Assembly: GCF_007625155.1 (NCBI RefSeq)
Contig: NZ_VMNK01000013.1
Span: 1-64,000 of the forward strand
Length of the DNA stretch: 64,000 nucleotides
Direction of reading: 5' to 3'
Origin: Denitromonas halophila
Lineage (GTDB): Bacteria > Pseudomonadota > Gammaproteobacteria > Burkholderiales > Rhodocyclaceae
The notes under the pieces were generated by a model that worked only from the letters and a program-made list of their open reading frames with translations, did not search any database and was not told the DNA's origin. Positions 58,187 through 64,000 of the stretch are shown piece after piece; position 1 is the first letter of the stretch, and every line of letters begins with the position of its first letter. A program made the position numbers and the translations under genes.

Positions 58187-60067
58187 ATGCCTTTTCGTAC
58201 CACACTCATTGTTCTGTTTGACCTGGTGACCGCTGCCGTGGCGTGGTCGCTCGGCTTCATGTTGCGCTTCAATTTCGAATGGCCGGCAGGCTATGAGCTG
58301 AAGTTTTCGGTGAGCCTGCTGGTGCTGCTGGTGGTGCATGCGGCGGCCTGCCGCTGGGCGGGCCTGTATCGCGGCATGTGGGTGTTTGCCAGCTTGCCGG
58401 ATCTGAAGCGGGTGCTGAAGGCAGTTGGGGTCTCAGCGGTGGCCTTGCTGGTGATGCTGGCGGTCGACCGCACGCTGCCTGGCATCCCCCGGTCGATGGT
58501 GATTCTCTACCCTTTGTTGCTGATCACCATCATGGGCGGTGGGCGCGCCACCTGGCGGATGTGGAAAGAGCATCGGTTGTATGGTGATTTGCGTGCGGCC
58601 GGCAAGCCCGTCGTGGTGGTTGGCGCCGGCACCGGTGGCGCGATGCTGGTGCGTGAACTGGAGCGCAGCCCGGACTGGCGGGTGGTGGCGCTGGTTGACG
58701 ACAATACCGCCAAGCAGGGGCTGGAACTCTATGGATGTCTCGTGGCTGGAGGGATCGATGCTTTGCCGCAGGTGCTGCAGGACTTCAAGGCGCAGCATGT
58801 GATTCTGGCCATGCCCTCGGCCGCGGGTGATGCCTTGCGACGTGCGGCCGATCTGGCGGTGCGCGCCGGTGCGCACACCTTTACGGTGCCGGGTCTGGAA
58901 GATCTGATGAGTGGCAAGGTGGCGATCAATGCCATGCGTCCGGTCGAGATCGAAGACTTGCTTGGCCGCGAGGCGGTGTCGATTGACTCCGCGCATGTGC
59001 ACAGCATGGTGGGTGGCAAGACGGTGCTGGTGACCGGCGCGGGCGGTTCGATCGGTAGCGAGCTGTGCCGGCAACTGGCCAAGTTTGCGCCGGCGCGGCT
59101 GGTGCTGGTCGAAGCCAGCGAGTTTGTGCTCTACACCATCGAGCAATGGTTCGCGAATCATCAGCCCGACATCGCCATCGTCCCGCTGGCCGGTGATGTC
59201 AAGGATGCGCAGCGTCTCGATGAGATTTTTGCCCAGTGGCAACCGGCCCTGGTTTTCCATGCGGCGGCCTACAAGCATGTGCCGCTGATGGAGGTGGGCA
59301 ATGCCTGGCAGGCGGTGCGCAATAATGTGTTTGGCACCTTGCAGGTGGCGCAATGCGCCCAGCGTCACGGCGCTGAGCGCTTCGTGCTGGTGTCCACCGA
59401 CAAGGCGGTGAATCCGACCAATGTGATGGGCGCGACCAAGCGGCTGGCCGAGATGGTGTGCGAGGCGCTGCATTCGCAGGGCGGCACGACACAGTTCGGG
59501 ATGGTGCGTTTTGGCAATGTGCTGGGCAGCACGGGCAGCGTGATTCCGAAGTTCCAGGAGCAGATTGCGCGGGGCGGGCCGGTGACGGTCACCCACCCGG
59601 AAATCACCCGCTATTTCATGTCGATCCCCGAGGCGGCGCAACTGGTGTTGCAGGCGGCGAGCATGGGGCGGGGCGGCGAGATTTTTGTGCTCGACATGGG
59701 CGACCCGGTGCGCATCGTCGATCTGGCACGCAACATGATCCGCTTGTCGGGCTATGCCGAGGAGGAGATCCGTATCGAGTTCAGCGGTCTGCGTCCGGGC
59801 GAAAAGCTCTACGAAGAGTTGCTGACCGACGCCGAACAAACCCGCGAAACCCCGCATCCCAAACTGCGCATTGCGCGCTCACGGCCGGTGGCACCGGACT
59901 TCCTGAGCGTGCTTGGCGCCTGGCTGGACACCTGTGGGCCGGTGGCGGACGAGGCGGTGCGTCAGGGCTTGCTGCGATGGGTGCCGGAGTATGTGCCGAT
60001 GCAAGGGCGACCGGCCTTGAAAGTGGTGGCAGGCGCGCTGACCGATAGCGACGTCCGCCGGGCCTGA
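58187..60067 (+). CDS. Membrane-bound UDP-HexNAc 4,6-dehydratase, WbpM/CapD type
   Basis: This 626-residue enzyme has four N-terminal helices (about residues 8-105), a first nucleotide-binding domain (VVVGAGTGGAMLVRELERSPDWRVVALVDDN) and a catalytic SDR domain (about 285-560). The latter shows VLVTGAGGSIGSELCRQL, VFHAAAYKHVPLMEVG and the Met-type active site NVMGATKRLAEMV. SGLRPGEKLYEELLTD is typical of WbpM. It dehydrates UDP-GlcNAc to the 4-keto-6-deoxy sugar for QuiNAc, FucNAc or Bac. The ATG at 58187 is preceded by AGGATTGAAGA. WbpM often closes an O-antigen locus, as it does here. Confidence 0.94.
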   Translation: MPFRTTLIVLFDLVTAAVAWSLGFMLRFNFEWPAGYELKFSVSLLVLLVVHAAACRWAGLYRGMWVFASLPDLKRVLKAVGVSAVALLVMLAVDRTLPGIPRSMVILYPLLLITIMGGGRATWRMWKEHRLYGDLRAAGKPVVVVGAGTGGAMLVRELERSPDWRVVALVDDNTAKQGLELYGCLVAGGIDALPQVLQDFKAQHVILAMPSAAGDALRRAADLAVRAGAHTFTVPGLEDLMSGKVAINAMRPVEIEDLLGREAVSIDSAHVHSMVGGKTVLVTGAGGSIGSELCRQLAKFAPARLVLVEASEFVLYTIEQWFANHQPDIAIVPLAGDVKDAQRLDEIFAQWQPALVFHAAAYKHVPLMEVGNAWQAVRNNVFGTLQVAQCAQRHGAERFVLVSTDKAVNPTNVMGATKRLAEMVCEALHSQGGTTQFGMVRFGNVLGSTGSVIPKFQEQIARGGPVTVTHPEITRYFMSIPEAAQLVLQAASMGRGGEIFVLDMGDPVRIVDLARNMIRLSGYAEEEIRIEFSGLRPGEKLYEELLTDAEQTRETPHPKLRIARSRPVAPDFLSVLGAWLDTCGPVADEAVRQGLLRWVPEYVPMQGRPALKVVAGALTDSDVRRA

Positions 60068-60072
60068 CACCG

Positions 60073-60885
60073 GTGGGCACCTATGTGATTGGCGACGTTC
60101 AGGGTTGCCATGATTCGCTTCTCGCGCTGGTCCAGAAAATCTGCTTTCGCCCTAGTCGTGACCGCCTGTGGTTCGTTGGCGATATCGTCAATCGCGGGCC
60201 AAAGTCGCTCGAGACGCTACGCGCCATCCGCGGCTTGGGGGTGTCGGCCACGGTGGTGCTCGGCAATCACGATTTGTATCTGCTGATGGTCGCCGCAGGT
60301 TGGCCCAAGCGTGGCAAGGACGACACCATTCAGCTCATCCTTGATGCGCCGGATGCGGATCAACTGCTCGACTGGCTGGCGAGCCGTCCCTTGATGCATG
60401 TGGAGGGTCGCTTTGCGATGGTACATGCGGGGCTGCTGGCGCAATGGACTATCCCGCAGGCGCGCGAACTGGCCGCGGAGGTCGAGTCGGTACTGCAGGG
60501 GCCGTCGCGGCAGGCTTTTCTGGCCGATCTTGCTGGCAATGCGCCAGCGAAATGGTCGGACAAGCTCAAGGGGCAGGACCGTCTGCGCTGCATTGTGAAT
60601 GCCATGACGCGGATGCGCTTCTGCTCGCCCGAGGGGCTCATGGAGTTCAAGCACAAGGGGCCGCCGTCAAACGCCCCCGACGGCGCGGTGCCGTGGTTCA
60701 GCGTGCCCAAGCGGCGGCACGCGGGCTACACCATTCTGGCCGGTCATTGGTCGGCGCTGGGCTTGTGTATCGAGCCGGGCTTTGTCGGCCTCGATACCGG
60801 TTGCCTGTGGGGTGGCAAGCTCACCGCCTATCGGCTGGAGGACGGCGAGGTCTTTCAGGTCAACGCGGCGGAATCCACCAAGTAG
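60073..60885 (+). CDS. apaH: Symmetrical bis(5'-nucleosyl)-tetraphosphatase ApaH
   Basis: ApaH cleaves Ap4A into two ADP. This 270-residue protein has the PPP-phosphatase metal motifs GDVQGCHDSLLALV (about 6-19), GDIVNRGPKSLETL and VVLGNHDLYL. HAGLLAQWT and AGHWSALGL later supply further ligands. Length is typical. It starts with GTG 60073, five bases after the WbpM-like gene, and its last 31 bases overlap the 3' end of the convergent acyltransferase gene. Confidence 0.95.
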   Translation: MGTYVIGDVQGCHDSLLALVQKICFRPSRDRLWFVGDIVNRGPKSLETLRAIRGLGVSATVVLGNHDLYLLMVAAGWPKRGKDDTIQLILDAPDADQLLDWLASRPLMHVEGRFAMVHAGLLAQWTIPQARELAAEVESVLQGPSRQAFLADLAGNAPAKWSDKLKGQDRLRCIVNAMTRMRFCSPEGLMEFKHKGPPSNAPDGAVPWFSVPKRRHAGYTILAGHWSALGLCIEPGFVGLDTGCLWGGKLTAYRLEDGEVFQVNAAESTK

Positions 60886-61787
60886 TCTAAGGCCGCTTCG
60901 CGCACTGGTGCGATATCGGCAGCGTCCGGTGGATTGACGACGGCGGAAATGGCGGCGTGAGCCTGGGCGGCGATGTCGCGGCGATTGGCATCCGTCGTGG
61001 CAATGGCCGGCAGCACCGTCAGATGCACCTCGATACGCGGTGTGGCGATGATGGCTTTCAGGCTGTCGAGCACCGACAGGTCGCCATCGTAGGCGGCGGC
61101 CCGTGTGAATTCGCCGTTCGGGGTGCGATAGCACACTGCCAGCGCCTGCACCGGTTGGCCGGCGGCGATGGCGGGCTGGAGCAGGGCGGCGTGAAAGTGC
61201 TGCACATGCGAGCCGTCGGTCGTGGTGCCTTCCGGAAACACCGCCACATGGCGCCCCGCCGCCATGTGCGTGGCGATCTCTGCATTGATGATGCGCGCGT
61301 GCCCGCGGCTGCCGCGTTGCAAAAACACCGTTTCGTTCATGGCGGCCAGCCAGCCGATGACTGGCCATTGGCGCACGTCGGCTTTTGACACGAAAGCGCT
61401 CGGACTCAGCGTGTTGATGGCGAAAATATCCACCCACGACACATGATTGGCGATCAGCAGCGCCGGGCAGGCCAGCTCGGCCCCGCTGAAGCGTGGCACG
61501 ATGCCCAGCAGCGCCAGCAGACCTTTCGACCAATGCTGGCGCAGGCGGCCGCGGCGATCAAGCGACACCCAGGGGAAAACCAGCGCCGTGGTCAGTATGC
61601 CTCGCAGCAGGTGCAGGACAAGACGTGTATAGCGCCAGCCTTGTTGCAGGGAAGAGGTGGTGGGTTTCAGTCTTCGCGTCCCATGAAGTGTTTTGCGTAT
61701 TTGGCATCCAGCCGGCCCATCGGCATCAGGATGGGCAGATCGGCCACGTTGAAGTCCGGATCCCAGGCCGGATCGCCGCAGATCCAC
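60855..61787 (-). CDS. olsA: PlsC-family lysolipid acyltransferase, OlsA-like
   Basis: This acyltransferase has the HX4D motif LIANHVSWVDIF (catalytic His and Asp), FLQRGSRGHARI, and FPEGTTTDGSHVQHF, in the usual 1-acyl-sn-glycerol-3-phosphate acyltransferase order, after one membrane helix (LVLHLLRGILTTALVFPW). Just downstream of an OlsB-like gene, it is likely OlsA, which adds the second fatty acid to lyso-ornithine lipid. The start is a problem: the only in-frame conventional start is GTG 61787, which overlaps olsB by 121 bases. The recognisable protein begins near 61670, where a CTG sits at the end of olsB. Its 3' end overlaps apaH by 31 bases. Confidence 0.82.
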   Translation of the reverse strand: MDLRRSGLGSGLQRGRSAHPDADGPAGCQIRKTLHGTRRLKPTTSSLQQGWRYTRLVLHLLRGILTTALVFPWVSLDRRGRLRQHWSKGLLALLGIVPRFSGAELACPALLIANHVSWVDIFAINTLSPSAFVSKADVRQWPVIGWLAAMNETVFLQRGSRGHARIINAEIATHMAAGRHVAVFPEGTTTDGSHVQHFHAALLQPAIAAGQPVQALAVCYRTPNGEFTRAAAYDGDLSVLDSLKAIIATPRIEVHLTVLPAIATTDANRRDIAAQAHAAISAVVNPPDAADIAPVREAALDYLVDSAALT

Positions 61788-62425
61788 GCGCCGGCGCGCA
61801 GATAGCCCTTGATCAGCGGCGGCGCTTCGGTCTCCAGATCGCCGCGCAGCTTGTCGAGCGGCAGTGCCGCCCGCGGGAAGACTCGGTATTCCAGCGGCGC
61901 CATGTGCTTGTCGCGCAGCTGATTATACAAACTTGCCGCATGGTGGCCCCCGTCGGCCATGCTCACCGAGGCGCAGCCGATCAGGTAGTCGTAGCCGTTC
62001 TCCTGCATGTAACGCGCCAGACCGGACCACAGCAGTGCAATGACCGCCCCGGAGCGGTAGTCGGCGTCGATGCAGGAGCGGCCGATCTCGACCATGCGAT
62101 CACGCAGATGGAGCAGGCGGGTGATGTCGAATTCGTTTTCAGAGTAGTAGCCGCCCACACGGCGCGCTGCGTCGGGCGGCAGGATGCGGTAGGTGCCCAC
62201 GATCTTGCCCTGGTCTTCATCGCGGACGATGAGGTGCTCGCAGAAGGGGTCGTAGATGTCCCGGTCCACGCCCGGCGTGCGGGTGTTCAGGCGAGCGCCC
62301 ATTTCATCGGCGAAGATGCGGTAACGAAGCTTCTGGGCCTCGACCACTTCGGTGTCGCAGGTGGCCAGCCCCACGTGGAGATTGCGGCGGCGGCGTTGGG
62401 ATGATTCCTGGCGTTTATCGAGCAT
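61667..62425 (-). CDS. olsB: L-ornithine N-alpha-acyltransferase, OlsB-like (GNAT fold)
   Basis: OlsB joins a 3-hydroxy fatty acid from acyl-ACP to ornithine, the first step of ornithine-lipid synthesis. This 252-residue protein has VEAQKLRYRIFADEMGA, DPFCEHLIVRDED, and GTYRILPPDAARRVGGYYSENEFD. It ends in EIGRSCIDADYRSGAVIALLWSGLARYM and YLIGCASVSM, the signature order of OlsB/hemolysin-like acyltransferases. The ATG at 62425 has GGAG six bases upstream; a longer frame to 62509 was rejected. A TAAAGT box at 62459-62454 and spaced TGTCAC elements upstream suggest PhoB control. Confidence 0.88.
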   Translation of the reverse strand: MLDKRQESSQRRRRNLHVGLATCDTEVVEAQKLRYRIFADEMGARLNTRTPGVDRDIYDPFCEHLIVRDEDQGKIVGTYRILPPDAARRVGGYYSENEFDITRLLHLRDRMVEIGRSCIDADYRSGAVIALLWSGLARYMQENGYDYLIGCASVSMADGGHHAASLYNQLRDKHMAPLEYRVFPRAALPLDKLRGDLETEAPPLIKGYLRAGAWICGDPAWDPDFNVADLPILMPMGRLDAKYAKHFMGRED

Positions 62426-62469
62426 GGTGTGCTCCGCAGTGACAATGGTCGCCACTTTAGAAAGGGCAG

Positions 62470-62508
62470 GTTGCGCTCGCGTGACACGGGTTTTACCGGC
62501 ATGTGACA
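62470..62508 (-). promoter_or_regulatory. Pho-box-like repeats upstream of the ornithine-lipid genes
   Basis: On the minus strand, TGTCAC occurs at 62508-62503 and again at 62486-62481, 22 bases apart (two 11-base repeat units). Weaker units sit between and after them (GGTAAA at 62497 and CGCAAC at 62475). A TAAAGT -10-like box starts ten bases after the last unit, at 62459-62454. Spacing of 11 bases and a ten-base gap before -10 are features of PhoB-activated promoters. The two intermediate units are poor. Confidence 0.5.
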
Positions 62509-62525
62509 TGGCTGCGCGGCTAGCC

Positions 62526-62564
62526 TGTCATGCGAATGTCACCAAATCGTCATTCGGGTGTCGC
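62526..62564 (+). promoter_or_regulatory. Array of four PhoB half-sites upstream of the glycosyltransferase
   Basis: TGTCAT (62526), TGTCAC (62537), CGTCAT (62548) and TGTCGC (62559) occur in a row with exactly 11 bases from start to start. The first pair, CTGTCAT then four bases then ATGTCAC, matches a canonical Pho box. PhoB dimers bind such direct repeats in tandem. The array ends 23 bases before the ATG of the glycosyltransferase gene, so phosphate starvation probably induces it. Confidence 0.75.
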
Positions 62565-62587
62565 CCGGTCGCGCGACAGTCGCCGCC

Positions 62588-63802
62588 ATGGACGCGAGCT
62601 TACTTTCCTATGTCGAACTGCCCGCCGACGCCGGCCGGCTGCGTGTGGCGGTGGTGACGGAAACCTATCCGCCGGAGATCAACGGGGTGTCGCTGACCAC
62701 CGCGCGCGTGGTCGACGGCCTTGTAAGACACGGCAACAGCGTCATGCTGGTGCGACCGCGGCAAAATGCCGGCGACGTGGCCGCGCAAGAGGCGCACTAC
62801 GAAGAGATGCTCTCGCGCGGGCTGCCGATACCGCGCTACCCGCACCTCAAAATGGGCTTGCCGGCGCGCAGCGCGCTGATCCGGCTGTGGTCGGTCAAGC
62901 GACCCGATGTCGTGCTGGTGGTCACCGAGGGGCCACTGGGCTGGTCGGCGCTGGCGGCGGCGCGCAAGCTGCGATTGCCGACGATCACCGAGTTTCATAC
63001 CAACTTCCACAGCTACAGCACTTACTACGGCGTGGGCTGGCTGAAAACCCCGGTCAAGGCCTACCTGCGGCGCTTTCACAATAAGGGCGACGTGTGCCTG
63101 GTGCCGACGCGCGCGCTTGCTGCATCCTTGCAAAGGGATGGCGTGCGCCAGATCGAGGTCGTGCCGCGCGGCGTCGACACGGATTTGTTCACGCCTGCGC
63201 GGCGTGACGAAGCCTTGCGCGCGAGTTGGGGGGCCGAGCCCCACACTCTCGTGGTGGCGGTGATCGGCCGCCTAGCGCCAGAGAAAAACCTCGCGCTGGC
63301 CATTCGCGCCTTTGAGGCGATTCAGCAGCGCGTGCCCGAAGCGCGGCTCCTGTTCGTTGGCGACGGCCCATCGCGCGAGTCGCTGTCGCGGCGCTATCCT
63401 GAGCACGGTTATGCCGGCATGCGCACCGGTGAAGATCTCGCTGCGCATTACGCCTCGGCCGACATGTTCCTCTTTCCCAGCCTTACCGAAACCTTCGGCA
63501 ATGTCACCACCGAAGCGCTGGCCAGCGGCTTGCCGGTGGTGTGTTTTGATTATGCTGCTGGCGCAGAGCGTGTGCGCGATGGCGACAACGGCGCACTGGC
63601 CCCGGTAGCGGACGAGAACGCCTTTGTCGATGCGGCATTGCGTGTCGCAGGCGATCGCTGCGGACGGCTGGCGATGGCAAAGGCCGCGCGACAGAGCGTT
63701 CAGAACCTCGGTTGGCCCGCGGTGGCCGCTCAGATGGTGCAGCTCATGACCGGCATCATCAAGCAGCATGAAGTCCGAAACGGGGTGTGGGTGGCGGGCT
63801 GA
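62588..63802 (+). CDS. Family 4 glycosyltransferase, probable glycolipid-forming enzyme
   Basis: This 404-residue GT-B transferase has LRVAVVTETYPPEINGVSLTT, PTITEFHTNFHSYSTYYG, VVPRGVDTDLFTPARR, and VIGRLAPEKNLALAIRAFEAI. The EX7E donor motif is in LTETFGNVTTEALASG (about 305-320). Such enzymes include PimB-like mannosyltransferases and diacylglycerol glycosyltransferases that make phosphorus-free glycolipids when phosphate is scarce. A Pho-box array directly upstream and divergent ornithine-lipid genes support that role. The ATG at 62588 lacks an obvious ribosome site; an in-frame start at 62558 would begin inside the Pho-box array. Confidence 0.85.
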   Translation: MDASLLSYVELPADAGRLRVAVVTETYPPEINGVSLTTARVVDGLVRHGNSVMLVRPRQNAGDVAAQEAHYEEMLSRGLPIPRYPHLKMGLPARSALIRLWSVKRPDVVLVVTEGPLGWSALAAARKLRLPTITEFHTNFHSYSTYYGVGWLKTPVKAYLRRFHNKGDVCLVPTRALAASLQRDGVRQIEVVPRGVDTDLFTPARRDEALRASWGAEPHTLVVAVIGRLAPEKNLALAIRAFEAIQQRVPEARLLFVGDGPSRESLSRRYPEHGYAGMRTGEDLAAHYASADMFLFPSLTETFGNVTTEALASGLPVVCFDYAAGAERVRDGDNGALAPVADENAFVDAALRVAGDRCGRLAMAKAARQSVQNLGWPAVAAQMVQLMTGIIKQHEVRNGVWVAG

Positions 63803-63848
63803 TGCCCCCGGGCGGCGCCCCAGCGGACGTCGCATGGGCCGGGCAGAC

Positions 63849-63854
63849 TATAAT
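63849..63854 (+). promoter_or_regulatory. Consensus -10 box of the PfkB-family kinase gene
   Basis: A perfect TATAAT lies 30 bases before the ATG at 63884. No strong -35 box was found at normal spacing. Confidence 0.5.
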
Positions 63855-63883
63855 CACGGTTTGCCCTTTGAGCGGAAGCGCCC

Positions 63884-64000
63884 ATGTCTATCCTAGTTTG
63901 CGGCTCGGTAGCCTACGACACCATCATGGTGTTTCATGATCGGTTCAAGAATCACATCCTGCCGGACCAGATCCACATCCTGAATGTTGCCTTCCTGGTG
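63884..64000 (+). CDS. PfkB-family carbohydrate/adenosine kinase, N-terminal fragment
   Basis: Only 39 codons are present before the window ends. They read MSILVCGSVAYDTIMVFHDR and then KNHILPDQIHILN, matching the N-terminus of PfkB-family sugar or adenosine kinases (the GSVAYD segment contacts the substrate). These phosphorylate a sugar or nucleoside with ATP. The clear -10 box upstream supports this start. Confidence 0.85.
   Translation, partial: MSILVCGSVAYDTIMVFHDRFKNHILPDQIHILNVAFLV

Noticed and set aside
1-64000. CRISPR arrays, tRNA or rRNA genes, insertion sequences, integrases and attachment-site repeats
   Set aside because: Nothing with the needed structure or motifs was seen by reading, including at the borders of the polysaccharide locus; a dedicated scan such as tRNAscan-SE or ISfinder was not possible.

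Overview
The window is high-GC DNA from a Gram-negative bacterium. LPS core synthesis (WaaA), RND efflux, a TolC-type outer membrane protein and the protein repertoire point to a betaproteobacterium, most likely of the Rhodocyclales / Azoarcus-Thauera type. The taxonomic call rests on gene content and order, not on a marker gene. I saw no rRNA, tRNA, CRISPR array, insertion sequence or integrase, and no gene-free stretch longer than 300 bases.

Bases 1-18,950 are mostly housekeeping and regulatory. They hold the 5' end of thiC under a TPP riboswitch, thiD, a periplasmic alpha-carbonic anhydrase fused to an extra N-terminal domain, a MocR-type regulator divergent from a solute-binding protein gene, and a membrane GGDEF-EAL protein. 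A TetR-controlled RND efflux operon follows, with a near-perfect palindromic operator over its promoter. Then come pcm, a rhodanese, a TolC-family protein, waaA and a UDP-glucuronate 4-epimerase-like gene.

Bases 19,080-60,067 are one long surface-polysaccharide locus, all on the + strand and very tightly packed, with many 4-base start/stop overlaps. Its parts, in order, are: (a) a PglK/MsbA-like ABC flippase; (b) a pseudaminic-acid block (pseC, pseF, pseG, pseI and a GNAT that may be PseH), interleaved with a second module (Gfo/Idh oxidoreductase, divergent NeuB paralogue, SDR without Tyr/Lys, class III aminotransferase) that probably makes a different ulosonic acid; (c) a PFTS-motif protein; (d) a block with a 6-phosphogluconolactonase-like protein, a 2-hydroxyacid dehydrogenase, a HAD phosphatase, an HpcH/HpaI aldolase and a divergent KdsB-like CMP-sugar synthetase, which looks like an aldolase-based route to an unusual 3-deoxy-ulosonic acid; (e) glycosyltransferases, a polytopic membrane protein, and an 814-residue protein that seems to fuse a Wzx-like flippase to a Wzy/WaaL-like domain; (f) an L-FucNAc set (fnlA, an RmlD-like reductase, fnlC) beside a WbuB-like transferase; (g) an initiation set resembling WbpV-WbpL-WbpM. 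The expected product is an O-antigen or capsule-like glycan started on undecaprenyl phosphate, carrying L-FucNAc and at least one nonulosonic acid.

Bases 60,073-64,000 return to cellular functions: apaH, then an ornithine-lipid pair on the - strand (OlsB-like and OlsA/PlsC-like) divergent from a family-4 glycosyltransferase. Between the divergent genes are arrays of 11-base-spaced PhoB-like half-sites, so this looks like a phosphate-starvation membrane-lipid remodelling unit. A PfkB-family sugar/nucleoside kinase is cut by the window end.

The best candidates for undescribed biology are the aldolase/KdsB-like module, the divergent NeuB module, the Wzx-Wzy fusion and the Pho-box-controlled lipid unit. 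All functional calls come from reading motifs and context by eye; no database search was run.
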